A stretch of 64,000 nt of DNA from Salminus brasiliensis (GCF_030463535.1 NC_132901.1:4658640-4722639); one strand, 5' to 3'; numbered from the stretch's first letter, positions 1 to 11,648 are shown. Notes: generated by a model from the letters alone, not told the origin. Numbers and translations are program-made.

Positions 1-537
1 TTTTAAACATGGACCCAGAACCTCACTATGAGCCAGATTCATGAAACTGCAGTGCTACTAGAAGCTATTCCTAATTAAATCACTGTGCCTGTGATTATTT
101 CCTTTCATTATCCCTGAGATGTAAGCTTTTTTATTTTAACACCTATTATTTGACTTTTAAGACCAATGATTCAATAACTTCTAATTCAGTATTAGCTATG
201 ATACTATAAAATATTCATCATCTACTATTATTTATTCAATAACTATTCATATTTTAGTAAATACTATGAATTATGCAGTAACTACTGTGAATTATTCAGT
301 TAGTAAACGCAAATGCAACTTTAGTTGTTTTGAGGGTGAACAGCCTGATAAAACTACAGTCTGAATTACATCCCACCATCTAAATTAGATTCCACAGTCT
401 GAGTTAGACCCCACAGTCTAAATTAGATCCCACAATCTTCTTCTTCAGAAGGAGCCATCAGACCTCAACTAGAAGATCCTTTAAAAGAATTCACACTAAT
501 GTTCGTCTAGAAATACAGAGAAAAGTTTCAGTCCCAC

Positions 538-692
538 CTGTGTTTTGTGTTTGTAGGTCCTTCTTTATTCTGGTGTCCTCCATCCCTGTTTTGGCTTAAG
601 GACTTTAACACTGTCTGCACTCTCGTATATATTCTTCTCCACCTCCACCTGCTCTCCTCTGTTGATATTATTATAGTAGATCACATCTCCTC
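538..692 (-). pseudogene. Decayed, chimeric copy of lectin cytoplasmic-tail exon
   Basis: On the minus strand this copy reads GGDVIYYNNINRGEQVEVEK and then a frameshift relative to its neighbour at 1379-1550, ending in an in-frame TAA before the splice donor. Its normal start is replaced: instead of ATG-TCT-GAA the exon is joined to CTAG|GAGGA, and the 80-odd bases upstream match the 3' end of the intron before the transmembrane exon of the gene at 9.4-11.6 kb (around 10860-10980). It therefore appears to be a recombination product of an intron acceptor and a cytoplasmic exon. It is unlikely to make a functional tail. Confidence 0.7.
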
Positions 693-1378
693 CTAGACAT
701 AAATGGATACAAAAGCATGTTTTCTTTGGTTCAATTTTCAATACTTTTTGAGGGATTTCAGCACATTCTACCAAAAGTATTGACATTCATTACTCAGGTA
801 GAAGTGTAGATACTAGGGTTTATAAAGACTTATAAGACTTAGAATAACAAGATTAGGCCACACAACTTCCAGGATTTCTTCACAGATTTTAAACATGGAC
901 CCAGAACCTCACTGTGAGCCAGATTCATGAAACTGCAGTGCTACGGGAAGCTATTCCTATAAGTAACTGTGCCTGTGATTATTTCCTTTATTACCCCTAA
1001 AGTGTAAGGTTTTTTATTTTAACACCTATTATTTGACTATTAAGACCAATGATTCGACAAATATTAATTCAGTATCTACAACAATTAATATTTTGAGGAT
1101 GGTCTATAGACCATCTTCTATGAATTATAGTAAGTACTGATTTTTTAGTATCCACTATGAAGCTTTAAATAACTACTATGAATTAGTGAGTATCTATTTT
1201 GCTTGATCCAGTCATTGCAATGATCCCACAGTCTAAATTAGATCCTAAACCACTGATCTCTGATAGACATTTCCATTTCAGTCTAAAAGCATCTTCTTCA
1301 GAAGGAGCTGTCAGACCTCAACTATAAGATACTCACACTAATGTCTTCTAGAAATACAGAGAAAAGTTTCAGTCCCAC

Positions 1379-1550
1379 CTGTGTTTTGTGTTTGCAGGTC
1401 CTCCTTTATTCTGGTGTCCTCCATCTCTCTTTTGGCCTCAAGGCCTTTAACACTGTCTGCATTCTCATATATATGCTTCGCCACCTCCACATGTTCTCCT
1501 CTGTTGATATTATTACAGTAGATCACATCTTCAGAATTACCCTTAGACAT
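1379..1550 (-). CDS. First exon of a C-type lectin receptor gene, rest off the left edge
   Basis: Reads from ATG at 1550 leftward: MSKGNSEDVIYCNNINRGEH then a basic/acidic tail, ending at a donor (ACAG|GTGGGA) with one base of the next codon left over, the same phase as every other first exon here. It encodes about 57 residues of a cytoplasmic tail with tyrosines in VIYCN and IYENA. No transmembrane or lectin exon for it is found between it and base 1, only a decayed duplicate exon, so the gene, if complete, continues outside the window. It is close in sequence to the first exon at 11489-11648. Confidence 0.65.
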
Positions 1551-1914
1551 CTTTAAAACATCTATAAAATACTTTTTAAAACACAGAAATTAGTGGGTAT
1601 GTGCCCCTCTGCCTGTAAATACCACACCACTCTGCTGGTCTGACTGGGACAGCGTGGTTTAAGTAATGTGGAGCCATCAAATAGGGAAGTCCCTGTTGTG
1701 ATGCTGTTGGAAAAGGAAGTTACCTAACCCATAATTACTGTGGTTAAGCTGTGAGTGCAGATCCAAGCCATGGGCCATGTTAGACACCTACAGTCAAAGT
1801 CAACTTTACGGTCACCGCTTCTCACCAAAGAAGTGCTGAGTGAGGAACCAAATAAGGTTCCTTCAGGTCACGGTGAGAAACACAGCACAGTAGACTTTAA
1901 GCACAAGATGAAGT

Positions 1915-2090
1915 GATGAACAGGGATGAGATAGATGAGTATTTGATTCCCGGTCTGGGTGACTATGCTGTGCTACACCAATAAGAGTCCCTGGGCAAGA
2001 CTCCCCACACTATATTGTCCCTCCTCTGTAATATGAGTAGCCTTGTAAGTCATTCTGGATAACAGCATCAGCAAAATGCCATAAATGTAA
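1915..2090 (+). mobile_element. SINE-like fragment with common fish 3' tail
   Basis: A B-box-like stretch (TTGATTCCCGGTC) is followed by the gggcaagact block and ends with TGTAAGTCATTCTGGATAAC then AGCATCAGCAAAATGCC, a diverged form of the tail shared by many fish SINEs and L2-type LINEs. No clear A box or target duplication is visible. Identity is from the tail only. Confidence 0.5.
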
Positions 2091-2599
2091 ATTTCACGAG
2101 TATAAATAGAACTGAGGACCATCAAGCAGATCTCTTCAGCAATCTGACTGCCTCTCCTGGTTCCTGAACACCTTCTCCTTAGAGAAGAAGGGTCATTAGC
2201 TTCTTAAAGCAGCTAAGGATGGCTGTGTGCAGTCTTATCAGGATGTAAAGTAGTTGATGAGCCTTCTGCATTAAGGAGGAGCTGTCCAGGAATCAGGAGA
2301 GGCTGTCAGGAATGTCAAGGAACTTGAAGCTGTGCATTGCCTCCATTGTTGTTATGTACCACACACACACAAACACACAGAACCAGGAGAGGCCTCAGCA
2401 GTGCTAGCATGCCACCTTCTTGGCATTCGTGGATTTGCGTGTTTAAAGTCTGCACTCTGACCATCACTCGTTCCTCAGGCAGGGTTGAAAAATCACTGAT
2501 ATGAGAAACCATTCAAATAAAAGGTATCTGTTTTAATGGTAGTAATAGTCTTGTCTTGTCTTTTGTTCGTCTGATCAAAGGGTTTTTGTGAAAATCACT

Positions 2600-5003
2600 A
2601 TGTTTACCAGCCAGTCTTGGACCCAGCAGAGTTATGAGACATAGAGAAGGTCAAAGGTGTAATAATTAATCAGGGTGCAGATGTGAGCAAGCCCTTTGTT
2701 TGGTAGTCCACCCCATCCAATAAAGCATCACTTCCTGGTCACTTCCTGGTGTCCCTAAATTATCTTGAGCCCTTTTTAAATATTTTGACCTGAGGAAGGT
2801 CTTTAGTAAACAGAAAGCCCAGTTCCTACCAGCCCACTGGTCTTTTGATTGTGCTATTAACCTCCTCCCAGGTACCAGTACTGGCACACTGTTCAGACAG
2901 GCAGACATAGCAGACTGTTCTCCCTCTCTGGCCCTGAGGGGAAGATAGACAAGATGCACTGGCTTTAGGCTTTATCTGGTCTTCAACCTTCCCAGCAGGA
3001 TCCAGTTTTTTTTTTTGTAGGGAAGAAGGATGAGGGGTTTCGTCCCTGCATAGATTACCGGGGTCTAAATAAATTACAATCAAAGACTGTTACCCTCTGC
3101 CCCTTATGACCTCGGCCTTTGAGGCACTGCAGCAGGCTTCAGTCTTAACCAAACAGGATCTGCACAGTGCCTACAACCTTATTCAGGTAAGAAAACGTGA
3201 AGAATAGAAGACAGCAATTCGTTATACCTGTTGAATTGATGAATGCACTGGCCATCTTCCAACGATACATCAATGAGGTCTTGAGGGAGGCCCTAGACCA
3301 CTATGCTTTTGTCTACCTGGATGATATCCTCATCTACAGTCATTCCATGGAGGAACATGTGGGTCAACGAATGCACTGGCCAGCTTCTCCAGGAGAATCT
3401 CTATGTAAAGCTGGAGAAGTCCCTCTTCCATGTGCCATCAGTCTTCTTTTTTGGATTTGTGGTATCCAAGGGCCAGCTGAGCATGGATCCAGCTAAGACA
3501 AAAGCAGTTGTGAACTGGCCTTGTCCCACTTCTCTTTGGCTGCTTCAACACTTTCTGGGCTTTGCTAATTTTATCTGACACTTTATTCAGAATTTTAGTA
3601 CAGTTGCTGCTCTGCTAACCTCCCTAACAAAGAAAACAAAACAAATGGAATGGTTTCAATGGGCCAATGCAGCCCAGAAAGCCTTTGAAGAGCTCAAATA
3701 CCACTAAGTCACAGCTCCAGTGTTACAGCTTCCAGACTCTGATTTTGATAGAAGTGGATGCTTCTGATATAGGTGTTGGGGCTGTGCTGTCACACCATTC
3801 AGTCAAGTCAAGTCAAGTCAAATTTATTTGTATAGCGCTTTTTACAACTGTTGTCATCACAAAGCAGCTTTACATAATTCAGGTGCCCAAGTCGCACCCA
3901 TGTGCTTTATTTTCACACTGCCTCAAACCTATAAAGCAAAACTATGGTGTCAGGGAGCTTTTGGTGGCGAAACTAGCATTAAAGGAATGGAGGCACTGGC
4001 TGGAGGGGACTAAGCACCAGTTCTTGGTCTGGACGGATCACAAAAACTTGGCTTATGTTAAATAAGTCAAGTGTCCCATCCCTGCCAGGCCACGTGGGCT
4101 CTGTTCTTTGCAGTTTGATTTTGTTCTGTCATATCAACTGGGTTTCTCCAAAGCCTGCAAATTTAGCACACCGCCCAAACGCCCATCAGCTAGAGAATCA
4201 TGCAAATTGATGTATGTAGTCAGGTTCCGTGGGCTGCCAGTGGATTTGTTCTCTGATCAAAGCCCACAGTTTGCCCAAGGGTTCTGGAAAGCATTTTGCC
4301 AGCTACTGGGGGCATCAGTGAGCCTATCATCAAGCTTTCATCCACAATCTAATGGCCAGACTGAGAGGGTCAAACAAGACCTAGGACAGACTTTTTGCTG
4401 TCTGGCCTCTTCTAATCCCTCCACTTGGGCTGATCCCCATAACACCTTGTGGCACTGATCCTTGGGCATGTCCTCTTTAAAGTGCCAGTTTGAGTATGCT
4501 CAAAGTCGGGGTCCCAGCAGCTGGGAATTTTGTTCAGCAATGCCGACAGGCCTAGCGGAAAGCCTGAACTGCTCTCCAGATGCAGCCCAGAAGCAAGCTG
4601 CAGACCGGAAGCAACGACCTGGACATACCTTACAGCCAGGACAGTGGGTCTGGCTCTCCACTAAAGACTTGCCCTTTTAAGTGGAGTCTTGGAAAATGAC
4701 CCCTAGTTATGTGAGCTCCTTCAAAGTACTTCACAGAGGGAACCCAGTCTAATACTTTGACTGCTTTGATTGCTTCTCCCACACTCTATGTGAATCAACT
4801 CCACATGTCACGCCTGAAGCCTGTACTCTGCAGCACCCTTGCCTCAGTCCCGGCTCCCTGTTTACACTCTTCGGCATCTCTTGAACTCCGGGACTGCCAG
4901 ATGCAATCAACAATACCTGTCCCACTCCTATTTGAGGAGTGCCAACCCCTAGCCCTGCGCTTAGTCTTGGATTTCTCTCTTTGTTGTTGGTCCCAGACCT
5001 AAC
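2600..5003 (+). mobile_element. Degraded Ty3/gypsy LTR retrotransposon (pol remains)
   Basis: Reverse transcriptase begins near 3020 ([20 protein letters not shown]), continues at 3240-3580 with the catalytic YLDDILIYS, then RNase H at 3720-4065 ([12 protein letters not shown] ... [11 protein letters not shown]). A run-on to FDFVLSYQLGF at 4108 jumps into integrase core sequence (FSDQSPQFAQG ... HPQSNGQTERVKQDLGQTF, 4240-4450) and a C-terminal end with NQLHMSRLKPV near 4790. Stops, frameshifts and deletions break it: most of gag, the integrase zinc finger and part of its core are missing. A GGACCCAGCAGA near 2620 resembles the start of gag in this group. No paired LTRs were found. Confidence 0.85.
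3800..3890 (+). repeat. Nested fish repeat inside the gypsy RNase H
   Basis: Four TCAAG units lead into AAATTTATTTGTATAGCGCT and a short TTTTTACAAC... AAGCAGCTTTACA segment, a motif I know as widespread in fish genomes. It separates the RNase H parts ...VGAVLSHHS and HPCALFS..., which are normally nearly adjacent, so it was inserted after the gypsy element. Confidence 0.75.
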
Positions 5004-5109
5004 CTCTTCCTGGGCTTGTTTCAAATTATTTCCTGTCAAAAAAAGAGAAAGGCAAAAGAAAGTGAAAAGTGAAAACTAAACCTGCCTTTAAGTCTTTGGA
5101 GTTTCTACC

Positions 5110-5478
5110 TTTTTTGTGGCTTTGGTTGGCAATAGTTATTTGCACAGTTATTTGCACAGTTATTTGAACAGTTATTTGCACTCTGCCTATTTTGCACTAT
5201 GACTATTTGCACACCTGTACAGATGTCCTTTTCTTTTCTGTAAATATATTTTTCAGCTCTTTATTACCTTTATTACCTTTAGTACTTTCTACTTTTTTTC
5301 TTTAATTTATCCCCTACCCTATTTATTGTTTAGTGTCATTTTCCTTTAGTTTAAGACTGTGTTCTGTGTTTCTTTGTTACTTGTCATGCGTGTTGCTCTC
5401 ACCAAGACAAATTCCTTGTATGGGTAACATACTTGGTGAAATAAAGAGATTCTGATTCTGATTCTGATTCTGATTCAA
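5110..5478 (+). mobile_element. 3' end of a non-LTR retrotransposon with TTCTGA tail
   Basis: A T-rich, TTTGCACAG-rich segment ends at GAAATAAAGAGATTCTGATT followed by four TTCTGA-type units (to about 5478). A 3' UTR ending in a polyadenylation-like AATAAA and a short tandem tail is the usual end of fish LINEs. No reverse transcriptase remains, so the family is not assigned. Confidence 0.6.
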
Positions 5479-5479
5479 T

Positions 5480-7130
5480 AGGTTGCCCCTTTGTTCCTCG
5501 CCTTCTTCCCTTTTAGTTGGGCAGCTTACTCTTACTTGAGTATTTTCTTTGCTCTGTGAGTTTGAGCTGGTTGGTTTTCTCCTTTGGTCTGAATATTTCA
5601 TGCAGCTGCCCCAGTGGGTTTTCACTGGTCTCATAAGCAAGGGTTTGGGGGTTTGAATCCCCTGTAAAGCAAGTTTTTCAGTTTCTATTTGATATATACA
5701 AATGTATAGTCCCTCCATTTCTAAGTGTCCTTGTCCTTCTTAGTTCCATCAGTACTTTCTGTTGTTACCATTAGTTACATATAGTTTGTTCTTTGTTTCT
5801 GCCCAACTCTGCACTTGGGTCCCTCTTCAAATATCTCAGTTGGTAACTCACTCTGTTCACACGGATCTCCTAGCGCATTACAGCGAGACTGAGTGCAGGG
5901 TGAGGGGGGTTCCTCTCCTTAAATAGGAGAGGGACAGGTGTTGCTGATTGTCTAATCAGGGTGTAGTGGTTCTGGGTTTCCCTCTGGGGTGACATAGCAG
6001 GTTGCCCAGCCACAGTCTGCACCTTTACAATATGTATATCCAACACCGGTTACTAGTCACTAATTCAGTTATTCATTTATTTTTCTCATCATATGTACAT
6101 TGACCTTAACTGAGGAAAGTGAGGCCTGCAGTTTAGATGTTTAAAGGTCTGGGTTCTGGGAAATCTTGGATGAGCCGTCATTGTGCTCTTGCTGAAATTT
6201 TGGGAAGGTTCACCACTGTTCCAAGCTTTCTCTATCTGTAGTCTCAGAGCATTATCAGATGCTTTGTAAGCCATTCCAGAAATTGTTTCACATCTGTATT
6301 TGAATCTCTGCAGAACCTTTCTATCATGTTCTGCTTTTTAAATCTTCTAGCCTGCTCCACGTTGCCTGACGGGTTCTATTTAAGTGATGTTTACCCAGAC
6401 AACATGCTCATGCATGGCTCACATGGGTGGAATGTGATGCTAAGTGGGATTCTGGAGGGAATGCGCTCTGAGTGGGTTTGTACATTGTGCTGTGACTGGG
6501 ACCCAGTTGGCTTCCTAAATGGGCCAACCCAGATGGCGCCCATGTTAAACCCCTCCTGGTCCCATCACTGACCCTAGTGGGCACCCATATGTGTGGTCAA
6601 TGCGAAATCTGAGGACAAAACTTTCTGGTTCCTACCCATACAGGGCCTCACATGGACGTTAGCTGGGTAGCTTCAACAGGTCTGGTAGTAATCATTCCAG
6701 AGTGTTGATCATTGAATGATCATTAACAGCAAGTCTTTACTTGTGTTGTTTGTATCTTAAATTCCAATTAGCTGGATGATGTGACACACAGAAAAACCCA
6801 GATGTAAACAACGATGAATCTTTCTGACCACTGTACACTGATCTTAAGCCACCCTTCCAAACGACACTGTAAAAAATAACTGATTACGCCACGTTTTACT
6901 GATGAATATTCAGCTAGTGACTAAATCCTAAGAACTAAGAAATGTTTATTAGACAGAAAACTGAGAACCACATTAACAGTGTACATGTTCTGCTGAGGAA
7001 GACACTTAAACCAGATAATTTAGAAAGTTTAATGATTAGAGTTAGATATTAAATGTTTAGCCAAAAGACAAAGACTTATAAGAGAAAACAGTTTTATTCA
7101 TAAGCCTTTTAATTTTTATCCAGTGCTGAA
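5480..7130. other. No gene recognised
   Basis: This 1.65-kb stretch has only short reading frames with no recognisable domain (the longest readable one, 6326-6571 plus, has no start context or homologous look). Base composition is ordinary. I see no exon of the lectin family and no transposon that I can name. Confidence 0.5.
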
Positions 7131-7149
7131 CATACAGACACATACTGCT

Positions 7150-7230
7150 GGCTACATACTAGTATGTAGTACATACTAGTACTAGTAGTAGTACTAGTAG
7201 TATCTACATACTAGTACTAGTAGTATGTCT
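7150..7230. repeat. ACTAGTAGTA microsatellite-like block
   Basis: Irregular repeats of TAGTAGTACTAG with TACATACTAG interruptions. The block is close to self-complementary because ACTAGT is a palindrome. Confidence 0.7.
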
Positions 7231-7310
7231 TTACAGGTCATAGCTGCTATCTGTGTAGCATGCTAGTGTTAGCTTGCTAGTTAGCAACTTTAGCAACTAG
7301 TAAGCAAAAA

Positions 7311-8815
7311 TTGTTGGTACCCCTGGTTAATGAAAAAAAAAAAACACAATGGTCACAGAAATAACTTGAATCTGACAAAAGTAATAATAAATAAAACTGC
7401 TATGAAAATTAACCAATGAAAATCCGACATTGCTTTTCAACCATGCAACAGAATTATTAAAAAAAAAAAACTCATAAAACCTGGACAGAAATGATGGTAC
7501 TCTTAACTTAATATTTTGTTGCACAACCTTTTGAGGCAATCACTGCAATCAAACTATTCCTGTAACTGTCAATGAGACTTCTGCACCTCTTACTGCTCCA
7601 GTTTTCTCAGGTTTGAAGGGTGCCTTTCCCAGACAGCATGTTTCAGCTCCTTCCAAAGATGCTCAATAGGATTTAGGTCAGGGCTTAAAGTAGGCCACTT
7701 CAAAATAGTCCAATGTTTTACTTTCTTGGGTGTTTTTAGCTGTGTGTTTTGGGTCACTATCCTGTTGCAAGACCCATGACCTGCGACTGAGATCAAGCTT
7801 TCTGACACTCGGCAGCACATTTCTCACTAAGTCTTAAGATTTCATTGTACCCTGCACAGATTCAAGACACCCTGTGTCAGGTGCAGCAAAGCAGCCCCAT
7901 AACAGAGCTTCCCCCATGTTTCACAGTAGGGACAGTGTTCTTCTCTTAATATGCTTAATTTTTCCATCTGTGAACATAGAGCTGATGTGCCTTGGCAAAA
8001 AGTTCCATCTGTCCATAGGACATTCTCCCAGAAGCTTTGGGGCTTGTCAATGTGTAGATTGGCAAATTCCGGTCTGGCTTTTTTATGATTTGTTTTCAAC
8101 AATGGTGTCCTCCTTGGTCTTCTCCCATGAGGTCCACTTTGGCTCAAACAATGACGGTTGGTGCGATCTGACACTGATGTTCCCTGAGCTTGAAGTTTAT
8201 CTTTAATCTCTTTAGAGGTTTTTCTGTGCTCTTTTGTTACCATTGATATTATCTGTCTCTTTGATTTGTCATCAATTTTCCTCCTGCGGCCATGTCCAGG
8301 GAGGTTGGCTACAGTCCCATGGATCTTACATTTCTGAATAATATGTGCAACTGTAGTCACAGGAACATCAAGCTGCATGGAGATGGTCTTATAATCTCTA
8401 CCTTTAACATGCTTGTCTATAATTTTCTTTTTAATCTCCTGAGACAACTCTTTCCTTCACTTCCTCTGGTCCATGTTGAGTGTGGTACACACCATGTCAC
8501 CAAACAGCACAGTGACTACCTGTACCCCTATATATAGGCCCACTGACTGATTACAAGATTGTAGACACCTTGATTTAACATGACCCTTTTGGTCGCATTA
8601 TTTTCAGGTGTACCATCATTTCTATCCAGGGCTGTTTCATGAGTTTATTTTTTTAAATAGTTCTGTTGAAGCATGGTTCAAAATCAATGTCTGACTTTCA
8701 TTGGTTAATTTTCATAGCATTTTGATTTATTATTACTGTTCTTAGATTCAATTTATTTCTGTGACCATTGTGGGTTTTTCTTTAATTAACCAAGGGGTGC
8801 CAACAATTTTGTCCA
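7311..8815 (-). mobile_element. Tc1-like DNA transposon, long inverted ends
   Basis: Roughly 190-200-bp inverted ends face each other: the left end holds GGTACCCCTGGTTAATGAAA and AATTAACCAATGAAAATC, and the right end holds their reverse complements (GATTT... as GACTTTCATTGGTTAATTTT, 8690-8715, and TTAATTAACCAAGGGGTGCC, 8783-8800). Transposase sequence fills the middle on the minus strand. The ends have drifted, so the copy is old. Confidence 0.9.
7590..8474 (-). pseudogene. Broken Tc1-like transposase
   Basis: The original ATG (8472-8474) is followed by MDQRK and then a TGA where an arginine codon is expected. The rest is readable in two pieces. Piece one (8447-7842) has the N-terminal helix-turn-helix region LSQEIKKKIIDKHVKGRDYK and a GRRRK hook, and then, after a frameshift, FANLHIDKPQSFWENVLWTD with the first catalytic Asp. 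Piece two (7820-7590) has SPDLNPIEHLWKELKHAVWE, the conserved C-terminal motif with the third acidic residue. A frameshift separates them, with a polypeptide otherwise near family length (about 340 aa). It cannot encode active transposase. Confidence 0.88.
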
Positions 8816-9421
8816 TGTGTGTATTATATTCTTTCTTATCTGAAATGAATATAGGATGGTGAAAGTAGTGTTAGAGCAAACAAAACAGCACATGAGACAA
8901 AACGAATGAAGCGAATTTTGCTAGTTGGTGAATATAGACAGATTTAGCAGTTTCCAGTTGCTCCAGCTCTCTTCACCTGATCCGCAAGGTGAGACACAGC
9001 TCTCTAACTTCACACCAGTTTCCTCACAGAACTATACAGATTACAGTACAGTATACCAGTTCCACTCAATTAAGAAAACTTCATCACAAGCAACAGATAT
9101 TTTTGATATTTGTGAATATCTGCTTTACACATTTGTGAAACTGGACTATTGCTTAATTGTAAATTTTACAGTGTAAAGATCAGGGCGTGTTGTGCTTTCT
9201 TGCTCTCTTGGCCGTGATTGGCTGTTGACTTTCTTGCAATAAGAAGTGCTTAGGAGCCTCTTAGAAGTTTTGAACTTCATCTAAACATTTGATTTCAAAC
9301 AGAAAGTAGCAAACACATTGAGTTATTGCTAAGCTTTTATTACTGATGTTTTTAATACATATATTTAAAATGAAATCCGGGCTACCCGTGCTGTTCTGCT
9401 CAAAAGCAAATCCAACACTCA

Positions 9422-11648
9422 CTAAAACGTTTTCTCACAGAGCGCAAACTGAGAGTGTTCACAGGGATAATCAGCCCAGGTTAGAGTATCAGATTTAGAA
9501 TATGAAGAACCAGTTACAGCACAGTCTTCATTTTTACAATCATTGGGTTCCCCAGTCCACCAGAACCTGAAGCACACAATAATGAACATCTTCACTATTT
9601 CACATCTAGACTTTGACCATGATCAGAGTTTAGTTCAGTGGTCTCTTACTCAGTGGTCAGTGCTGAGCCATCCACCCACTTCCAGACCCCCTCTGTTTGG
9701 CTGTCCGTCAGACCAATCCAAGCTTCAGTTTTGTCGAATGCTGTATTAATATAATCCTGTGATTGTGGAGCACAGTATAAAGAGAAACAGGGTAAAAATG
9801 GTCACCTCTTTCTCTCTCTCTCATATTTTCTCTCTCTCTCATATTCTCTTTTTCTTAGTCTCTTTCTCTCACTCTCTCACCTGTTCCTCTCTGCTGTTTA
9901 TGATCACCAGGTCTGCTCCTTTACTTCGACAGTCCTGTTGGCTCTGACTCCAGGTCTTCTTCACAGTTGTGATGAAGTAAAGACTGGAGTTGAAGTAACG
10001 CCATCCTTGTTCAGAGTAAAGATGGAGACATGTGGGTAAGTTGTAAACACTGTTATGAAGACTTCCTATAAAGTACCGGAGCTAGATGGTCGAACATCAG
10101 TCAGTACCTGGTTCTTAGCTGAGGTAAAGGTTAGTATTAGGGCCAAGATGATGGTTAAGGTTAACTTGGTAAACACACTGACAGTCCAAAACTAATTGCT
10201 CAGAAGCTCACGCTGTGTGTTCTGCAATGTTCTGGATGTGTTTGAAAGAGGTGAATAACCATCAAAAACATGCAACGCCAACAAGACAGTGCAAGTGTGG
10301 AGTGATAGAGTGGACTAAGGAGTGAGGATGTTCAGGCGGTCTTGGAGAACCCAATGATCGGATCTTAATAGCAGTGAGAGCTTGTGGGACTGTGTTGGTA
10401 AATGTGTGGAGAAGAAAACTCCAACCACTGCAGAAGGTGTGGACTTAATTTAGATCATTTGTAGAAACCATTATGACAATGTAAGGCTTGATGGTGACTA
10501 TGCCAAAAGTGTTGGATGTGTAGATCTGAGAGTCAAACAGACAAATATTCACTTACCAAGAACCGAAAGCCCCCTCAAGACTTCATCTCTCTCTATCTGT
10601 AACTGGTCTTTTTCTTTAGTCAGGTTGGTGTAACTGGTCTGCAACTGGTCTCTCTCTATAGTCAGGTTAGTGTAACTGGTGTGTAACTGGTTTCTCTCTG
10701 CAGTCAGGTTGGTGTTACTGGTATGTAATTGATCTCCCTCTGCAATCAGGTTGTTGAACGTGATCCACAGCAGTATGATGGCAGTCAGCAGAAGAACACA
10801 CAGCAGCCCCAGACACAATGCAGCCAGTCTGTAGAACATGCTCCATGAAGCGTCTCCTCCTAGACCTGAACGGATACAAATGCAGGTTTTCTTTGTTTTA
10901 ATTTTTTATTAGTTAAGCTTACATTTTGAGCTCTGAGGGATTTCAGCACGTCCTACCTAATTTAGGTCTACCCATAATACTGTGAACATTCACTAACAAG
11001 ATTAGGCCATGCTCTGTCTAATACTGAGGAGATTACTCAAAAAGTTCATACAGCATTTCTCTTTTACATTAATGAGTTTTAATATATTTACATGCATAAC
11101 AGCCTGGTAAAACTACAGCCTGAGTTACACCCCACAGTCTTATTTAGATCCCACAGTCTGGGTTAGATCCCACAGTCTGAATTAGATCCCACAGTCTGAA
11201 TTAGATCCCACAGTCTGGGTTAGATCCCACAGTCTGAATTAGATTCCACAGTCTGGGTTAGATCCCACAGTCTGAATTAGATCCCACAGTCTGGGTTAGA
11301 TCCCACAGTCTGAATTAGATCACACAGTCTGAATTAGATCCCTTGCCACTGATGTTTGATATTTGATATTTCCATTACAGTCTAAAAGCATCTTCTTCAG
11401 AAGGAGCCGTCAGACCTCAGCTATAAGATCCTTTAAAAGAATTCACACTAATGTCTTCTGGAAATACAGAGAAAAGTTTCTGTCTCACCTGTGTTTTGTG
11501 TTTGTGGGTGCTTTTCCATCCTGTTGTCCTCCATCTCTTTTTTGCCGTCATGGCCTTTAACACCGCCCACACTCTTGGATATATGCTTTACCTCCTCCAG
11601 CTGTTCTTCTCTGTTGATATTATTATCGTAGATCACATCTTCAGACAT
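9422..11648 (-). CDS. C-type lectin receptor A (type II, CD209/CLEC4-like), 299 aa
   Basis: Five exons on the minus strand join in frame: 11489-11648, 10557-10859, 9881-10065, 9650-9756 and 9422-9566 (900 nt with stop), all with GT/AG borders. Residues 1-53 are the cytoplasmic tail with VIYDNN; about 64-87 is the membrane segment; about 88-150 is a coiled-coil neck of 14-residue units ([13 protein letters not shown] type), three of which carry an N-L-T glycosylation sequon. The CTLD (about 156-299) has [29 protein letters not shown] and the four framework cysteines (QQDC, NEDC, YPC, LCEK). The mannose-type EPN is kept, but the usual WND reads WAD, so calcium and sugar binding may be altered. 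Likely an innate immune surface receptor. Exact ligand unknown. Acceptor of exon 3 was chosen because it is the only nearby AG giving the right phase. Confidence 0.88.
9785..9880 (-). repeat. GA/CT microsatellite at the donor of gene A lectin exon 1
   Basis: CTCTCTCTC-rich sequence on the plus strand, so the transcript has GTGAGAGAGTGAGAGAAAG directly after the exon. The same GA-rich block sits at this donor in the genes D to H. Confidence 0.8.
11128..11345 (+). repeat. 19-bp minisatellite in intron 1 of gene A
   Basis: About eleven tandem units of TTAGATCCCACAGTCTGAA, with GGG/GAA alternation at the junctions. Two to four diverged units of the same sequence sit at 360-440 and 1220-1245 in the matching introns of the left-edge module, so the array expanded from a short ancestral run. 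Confidence 0.9.

Larger units (their letters stand above)
1..1560. repeat. Imperfect tandem duplication carrying a lectin first exon
   Basis: The stretch beginning at base 1 (TTTTAAACATGGACCCAGAA) starts again at 887 with scattered substitutions and small indels. Each copy ends with a version of the same minus-strand cytoplasmic-tail exon (538-692 and 1379-1550) preceded by runs of a TTAGATCCCACAGTCT-like sequence that is expanded in the matching intron of the gene at 9.4-11.6 kb. The left copy is cut by the window edge. It looks like a local duplication of the first exon plus intron of a lectin receptor gene whose remaining exons lie left of base 1. Confidence 0.8.

Noticed and set aside
6326-6571. 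81-aa plus-strand frame as an exon
   Set aside because: No recognisable domain or splice borders fitting any family in the window.
7590-8474. Active Tc1 transposase
   Set aside because: A stop codon six codons after the start, two or more frameshifts and drifted ends.
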